Of a stretch of 64,000 bases of DNA, positions 59,401-64,000 are shown piece by piece. The notes under the pieces were generated by a model, which was given only the letters and a program-made list of their open reading frames with translations, had not been told where the DNA came from and ran no database searches. Each line of letters opens with the position of its first letter. Position 1 is the stretch's first letter. The position numbers and the translations under genes are program-made. The stretch is taken from positions 62,001 to 126,000 of the forward strand of contig NW_024104760.1 of NCBI RefSeq assembly GCF_003945595.2, written 5' to 3'. Source of the stretch: Pipra filicauda. Taxonomy: Eukaryota > Chordata > Aves > Passeriformes > Pipridae.

Positions 59401-59538
59401 GAGGAGATGTTGACCAAGCTGCTGCTGGAGCTGGATTCCATCGAGACTGGGGGCCAGGACAGTGTCCGGCAGGCCAGGAAAGAGTCCGTCCACAGAATTC
59501 AGGCCATACTGGAAAAACTGGAAAGAAAGGGATTGTGA
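56449..59538 (+). CDS. BAG4: BAG4 (SODD), BAG-family co-chaperone
   Basis: Four exons (56449-56517, 57674-57913, 58167-58409 and 59071-59538), all phase 0, give 339 residues against 457 in human. BAG4 binds the Hsp70/Hsc70 ATPase domain through its C-terminal BAG domain and has been reported to keep death receptors silent. The Pro/Tyr-rich middle is recognisable in short blocks: YANGAYSPPYP, GQ-like VPGYSPPQ, MPIPQYPYGD and RYAWPTAPGHGNLYV. The BAG domain is strongly conserved (EEVDEFVGKKTDKSYRLLEEM, GGQDSVRQARKESV, ILEKLERKGL). Exon 1 encodes only 23 residues with no similarity to the long human N terminus; translation could instead begin at the ATG at 57677 in exon 2. Exon 1 is therefore the least certain part. 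Confidence 0.9.
57984..58078 (-). mobile_element. CR1 fragment in BAG4 intron 2
   Basis: The strings tgtccaacctgaacctgccc and aacagcttgaggctgtttcc match the reverse complement of the CR1 3' region. The fragment ends about 90 bp before exon 3. Confidence 0.75.
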
Positions 59539-59755
59539 AAGCACATCAGCCACAACACACGGCCTGTTGTTGAGGTTCCAAAGAGTTTCAGTTCTCTTAA
59601 ATCTCAGCTCTTTCTGCTACGCACTACTGACAATGGAAAATAGCAATAAGCCCTGAGTTAACAATCAAAACAAACCCACAAAAAAGCCACCCCAGAAGCC
59701 CAGCCCTGACAGACAACTTGGCAAAGGACAAATTGAGAGAGGTTTGAAGAAGCAA

Positions 59756-59812
59756 ATGTCATTAATGAAGATGTTGAAGAGGACTGGGCTGAGGATGGAG
59801 CCCTGTGGGGCT
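59756..59812 (-). mobile_element. CR1 reverse-transcriptase remnant in BAG4 3' UTR
   Basis: The minus strand reads PQGSILSPVLFNIFINDI, the CR1 RT block around PQGS and FNIFIND. Flanking sequence at 59660-60050 may be older decayed element, but is not clearly recognisable. Confidence 0.75.
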
Positions 59813-60366
59813 GTGTACAGAATTCCCCAGACCAGGCACAATCTCTGGGTGCCTCCTGCAGCCACAGACGGTCTTTAAACACTTGCCAGATGTGCTGCAA
59901 CGTGCAGCCACCAACCAAGACTCAGGGCTTGTCCTCACTGCCTGTGTTTTCAGCTTCAGCTCCCTCACCATAAAGCCCGTGTGTCCTCGTGGGGGTTGTT
60001 TGGCTTTAGTGCACTCAAGGAGTGACACCGAAGTGCTGGAGGGGGGCACTGTGCTGGCACATCACGTCGGGCTGTTCCTCCTCTGAGGTGAGAAGCCAGT
60101 CTGGGGTGTCCCTGTGGACTTAGGAACACAGACTGGAAATCCCAGTTCTGCCACTGGAAAGGAGAGGTGCAAGCGGAGGAATGATGTCAGAACAGATGCA
60201 GGGGGTTTGGAATTGATTTCCAGGTCACTTGGGTAAAAATCCCGTTTAATGTCCCTCTCATCCTGTGAGTTTTGTGTCCCACTGCACAGCGGGGAGGGAA
60301 CAGCTCAGCCTGTTTCAGCCTCCTGGTTACAACGTGCTCAGTGAGTCATTGCTGTGTGTGACACTT

Positions 60367-60372
60367 AATAAA
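60367..60372 (+). terminator. BAG4 polyadenylation signal (AATAAA)
   Basis: It lies 829 nt past the BAG4 stop in cttaataaaccctg. Confidence 0.5.
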
Positions 60373-60947
60373 CCCTGACAAGTTTTAAACGTTATTTTGT
60401 AATTGAGACGTCTCAAAGTCTCTTTTTCTTTAAAGAGAAGTGGTGGGGAAGGTTGTGTAACTCAGACCAAAACTCCAGCCGGGCTGTCTGGGTGCCCAGG
60501 TCAGGGGTGAGTGGAACATCTGAGAACACTGGGCTGGGGGTGTCAGTGTGTCCCATCACCTCCCAGGCAGTGCAGATGCTCCAGGAGCCTCCAGCTGTGG
60601 CTCCAGGAGCTGTGGCCAAGTTTTGGAAGGGGTTTTGGCACGCCTGAGGCCAGGAGTGCCCTGACCATGCACTCTGAGGGGCTGACAGCCAACCGATGTC
60701 CTGGAGGCACCCAGCAGACCCCACATTCCCAGACAGAGCTGCGGGCATGGGACTGACCTCTGGAGCTCGTTGGATGTGTCTGTGATCACACGTGATCAGC
60801 CTGCACACCCAGCCGTGTCTGGGGTGAGCTGGGAGGGAGCTGGGACAGGGAAAGACTCAGCTGCTGTTTCATCTTGTCCTGTCAAGAGGGAGCAGCCAGG
60901 CTGAGCTATTCCATGCTTGCAGCCTGTTATCTGCCTGTGGCTGTGTT

Positions 60948-61235
60948 AATCATAGAATCATGGAATGGTTTGGTTTGGAAAGGACTTTAAATCTCATCTA
61001 GTTGCAACCCCTCTGCTATGGGCAGGGACACCTTCCACTAGAGCAGGATGTCTGAGCCCTGTCCAACCTGGCCTTGGACACTCCCAGGGATGGGGCAGCC
61101 ACAGCTTCCCTGGGCAGTCTGTGCCAGGGCCTCACCACTCTGACAGGGAAAAAATTTTTCATAATATTCAATCTAAACCTGCTCTCTCTGAGTTTGAAAC
61201 CATTCCCCCATGTCCTGGGCAGCCAGCAGCTGTCA
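60948..61235 (-). mobile_element. CR1 LINE 3' fragment
   Basis: The longest CR1 match in this orientation. It starts with the terminal repeat atcatagaatcatggaatgg and runs through gggcagggacaccttccact and gatggggcagccacagcttc to the gtttgaaaccattcccc segment. Confidence 0.93.
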
Positions 61236-62000
61236 GCCTAAAATCCCTGGAGCTGGCTGAAACCGTTTTCTGTGTTTGTTTCAGTAGCACGAATCCCATC
61301 AGGAACAACTCTGCATTGTTTATCGCCTCCTGTCTGCTCCAATCCCCATTTCCCTCCTCTCTGTTGCCAGGGAGAGGAGGCAGGTAGATCCCAGCTGTGT
61401 GAGGAGGAGTGTGGAGCAATCCTGGTGCCTCACACTCAGCACTGCAATGCAGGGAGCCAGGAGAGAGGGACATGCTGTGCAGGTGGCTGCTGTGTCCCCA
61501 GCACTCTGGGGACAGGACAAAGGTCCCTGTGCTGTGGTGACCTGCTAAGAACAGGGTGAGAAGAACTGCAGGTATGTGTGCGGCATCCAAACCAGGGAAA
61601 ACCTGGGAGGAAGGAGGAAGCTGTTTTGGTGCTGAACCCATCCAGGTAACGTATTCCTGAACAATATTTCCTGTTCCTGCCTCCTTGGCAGAGGGTTATG
61701 TAAATCCCTAGTGAAAAGCACAGGAGGGAACGTTAAGTGGGCTGGAAGAGCAGGTTATCATTGCAGGGAATTTGAACAGCTCTGTGGGATGGCCTGGCTA
61801 CGTGTGACCTTCGGGCGTCCCTGGGTGCGTTCTGTGTTACCCCACACCTGAGCTGAGCTGAGAAAAGGGATCAGGGCACACCTCCTGCACTCAGCCTGCA
61901 CGAAACTCCAGCTGCTGTAACCACATCCGTCTCCGCTGCCTCCACCTCCTTCACACGGGACCAAAGTGGGTCATGGCTTGGGCAGATGATCCCAACAGAG

Positions 62001-62378
62001 TCAGTCTCTGCCCAGCAGCCCGGGCAGGAGCTGTGTCAGCACTGACTGGTGTGGGCCCTGCACGGACAAGGTTTGCAGCCGTTTGCTCTCCATCTGCAGA
62101 GATGGGAAATTTAGCACTCCTGGCCCTTCAGTTTTCCTCGCCAGTCTCTGCCGTGGTGGAAGTGAGCTCTGGGATGGGAGTTCCTGGCAACTGGTTTATC
62201 TTGCAGCATCCACCCACATCTCAAAACCCAAATTAGAAAGTCTGTCTCTGTTTATCATAGGGCCCATCTCTACAGAAACCAAACTTACTCTGGGGTTGCC
62301 CCCGTTGCTTCTCCAGCAGCGCCTGGCCTCGGCAGAGGGTTTCTCAATCACCACCGAGGCCAAAGGGTCACAGAGGGA
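62001..62378 (-). CDS. Candidate two-exon C-terminal coding fragment, unknown gene
   Basis: On the minus strand an exon at 62378-62289 (90 nt) has a strong acceptor (TTTGTTTTTCAG) and a consensus donor (A|GTAAGT). Only one frame is open, encoding 30 residues that begin SLCDPLASVVIEK. After a 195-nt intron a CTCTGCAG acceptor leads to 62093-62001, which continues the frame with MESKRLQTLSVQG and 17 more residues before TGA. Both pieces keep phase 0. I do not recognise the family. Upstream exons, if real, should lie at 62400-63090, overlapping the DDHD2 promoter region; a Lys/Arg-containing open frame exists there after a TGCAG at about 62661, but its donor is unclear. It could be a chance pairing of splice-like signals. 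Confidence 0.35.
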
Positions 62379-62660
62379 CTGAAAAACAAACATTAAATCA
62401 GCGCCTCGTGGTTTCTGCTGCAGATCACCCCATGCTCGAGTGTTTGTCCCTGCCGCACGTGGGAGGCAGCTGGCATGAAGGCAGGGGCTTCCCGGTGATG
62501 CTGCGCCAGCACCGCGCACCCCCGGCCCCGCACCCGGCTCGGGGCTGGAGTGACCCGCCCGGGAGAAGGGCTCCGGACAGTCCCGGCCAGCGCTGGCACT
62601 GCCCGCGACGGCGCTTGGGCGCGGACCCGCCGGGGTCACTGCCAGCGGTGGTGTCTGCAG

Positions 62661-62845
62661 GCAGGGAACAGGGGCAGGGAACAGGGGCAGGGAACAGGGG
62701 CAGGGAACAGGGGCAGGGAACACCGGCAGGGAACAGGGGCAGGGAACACCGGCAGGGAACAGGGGCAAGGGTCACGGGCAGGGACCATGGGCAAGAGCCG
62801 CAGGCAGGGATTGCAGGCAGCGATTGCGGGCAGGGATTGCGGGCA
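62661..62845. repeat. 14-bp minisatellite upstream of DDHD2
   Basis: Units of gcagggaacagggg repeat about eight times nearly perfectly, then decay into gcagggattgcggg-type units. The array ends about 245 bp before the DDHD2 start codon. Confidence 0.92.
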
Positions 62846-63090
62846 GTCCCCGCTCCGCCCCGGCCGTGACGGCAGCGGGGGGGGCCGCGGGCAGCACCGC
62901 CCCGGGCTGGGCGGTCGCCGGGGCCGGAGCCGAGGCTGCGCTGCCGCCCGGGCCGGGCCGCGCCGCCGCAGCAGCCGCCGGGGCAGCGGGGCCGGAGCCG
63001 GTCGGGGCCGGGCGGCGGGGCCGGGTCCCCCCGCAGGGCGCGATCCGCGGAGCCCCCGGGGGGCGGCGGGACCCCCGCGCAGCAGCTCCG

Positions 63091-63268
63091 ATGTCGGCGC
63101 AGGAGCCGCCCCGGCCGCCCCCGGCCGAGCCCCCGGAGCCCGAGCCCGGCGGGCGGTACGAGGCGGTGGTTCCGCACTGGTTCTACTGCAAGGTCACGGA
63201 CTCGCGGGAGCGGTGGGTCCCCTTCAGCGCGCAGGACTCGGAGCGGCTGGAGGAGGCGCACGGCGCAG
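63091..63268 (+). CDS. DDHD2: DDHD2 exon 1 (phospholipase/triglyceride lipase), partial
   Basis: The first coding exon runs from the ATG at 63091 to a G|GTAAGG donor at 63269, encoding 59 residues plus one base. The Pro/Glu-rich start leads into the WWE domain: [20 protein letters not shown] and [12 protein letters not shown] align with the human N terminus. The lipase serine motif and DDHD domain lie beyond the window. The full-length protein hydrolyses brain triglycerides and phospholipids; human loss causes spastic paraplegia 54. Position right after LSM1 and BAG4 is as in human 8p11, which supports DDHD2 over DDHD1 or SEC23IP. Confidence 0.9.
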
Positions 63269-63330
63269 GTAAGGGGGGTGGGCCGGGCTGGGCTGGGGCC
63301 GGGAGCGCGGGCAGAGCCCACCCGCCGCGG

Positions 63331-63490
63331 GTGGGGGTCCCACGGCGTCCCCAGTGTCCAGCTCCCGCCATACACCCACCCCTCGGGTGGGGGTCCCACG
63401 GCACCCCCGGCCTCCAGCTCCCACCATCCATCCACCCCCCTAAGGGTGGGGGTCCCACGGCACCCCCGGCCTCCAGCTCCCACCACCACT
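63331..63490. repeat. Three-copy 55-59 bp repeat in DDHD2 intron 1
   Basis: The marker gtgggggtcccacgg begins units at 63331, 63386 and 63445. Units two and three are nearly identical, with cacccccggcctccagctcc in common. Confidence 0.9.
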
Positions 63491-64000
63491 ATCTGTCAGT
63501 CGCCCTTTGGTTTTACATCTCAGGTCCCTGCTCTTAAATCGGTGTAAAGAACAGGCCTGGTGAGGTCAATGGGGGAGCATCAGGTGTGTGCTCCGGGTAA
63601 ACACTGTCTGGGTACCAGGGAAAAATTCCCTGGACACATCCATGGCTTCCACCTGGGATGCCAGGTTTTCCTTCGGGGAAATTTAAATTGGAACTTTTTT
63701 TTGGCCACGTGCCTGGCTCCCAATAACCGAGCTGTTTGGATGCATCAAATGGTCTGACTGTGTTCAATTGATACTGCTCTAAATTATACATAATCACAGT
63801 GCAAAGCATCCTCTGGTGAGGCTGGGAGAATGCTAGGAGGATGGCAGGAATTCTGCTGGGGGATTCCCCTCGTGGGGAAGTGTGGAGCTGTGCCTGCTCT
63901 GGGAGGAGCAGGGGTCGGGGGTCAGCTCCGAGCCCTGCACTGAGGCCCCCGTGTGCCAGATGTCACCATCTGTGCCACCCGCTGCTGCCGCGGGCAAAGC

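Noticed and set aside
59658..60049. Minus-strand frame with PVLFNIFIND
   Set aside because: This is a decayed CR1 reverse-transcriptase fragment, not a host gene; no intact LINE ORF remains.

Overview
This window is bird nuclear DNA. It is GC-rich and gene-dense, with short introns, many minisatellites, and CR1 LINE fragments as the only recognisable transposons. Gene content matches the avian counterpart of human 8p11.2 (chicken chromosome 22 by synteny, from memory; the species is not identified). Twelve protein-coding genes were assembled exon by exon from splice sites, reading frame and family similarity. Ten have their complete coding sequence here; the genes at the two edges are partial.

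Layout. RAB11FIP1 exon 1 (-, 1711-2033), flanked by an intronic minisatellite on one side and a TG-rich satellite on the other. PRLHR2-type RF-amide receptor (-, 3191-4944). A short nucleoplasmin, NPM2 (-, 8113-9213). ADRB3 (-, 12207-13469). A gene-poor 8 kb. EIF4EBP1 (+, 21701-25963). A 4 kb gap. NODAL (-, 30452-32241), head-to-head with ASH2L (+, 33123-40690). STAR (-, 41810-44338), convergent with ASH2L. A GRK5/6-like receptor kinase (-, 47595-53121). LSM1 (-, 54624-56251), with start codons only 197 bp from BAG4 (+, 56449-59538). An unassigned minus-strand candidate (62001-62378). DDHD2 exon 1 (+, 63091-63268).

How the genes relate. Human 8p11 carries RAB11FIP1, ADRB3, EIF4EBP1, ASH2L, STAR, LSM1, BAG4 and DDHD2 in this order. 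The bird window adds PRLHR2, NPM2, NODAL and a GRK between them. Eight of the twelve genes have a sister gene on human 10q22-q26 (RAB11FIP2, PRLHR, NPM3, ADRB1, EIF4EBP2, NODAL, GRK5, BAG3), so the segment looks like one arm of an ancient whole-genome-duplication paralogon that lost less here than in mammals. Several genes touch cAMP signalling: two GPCRs, a GPCR kinase with a CRE next to its start, and STAR. No operon logic applies; the only close regulatory couplings visible are the divergent LSM1/BAG4 and NODAL/ASH2L pairs.

Notable oddities: a minisatellite made of copies of the RAB11FIP1 exon 1 splice donor; a coding 36-bp repeat in the NODAL prodomain and a displaced dimer cysteine in its knot; a nucleoplasmin without a basic tail; three CREs at ASH2L; three CCAAT boxes exactly 31 bp apart between LSM1 and BAG4; and a 12-bp repeat array just upstream of the STAR start codon.
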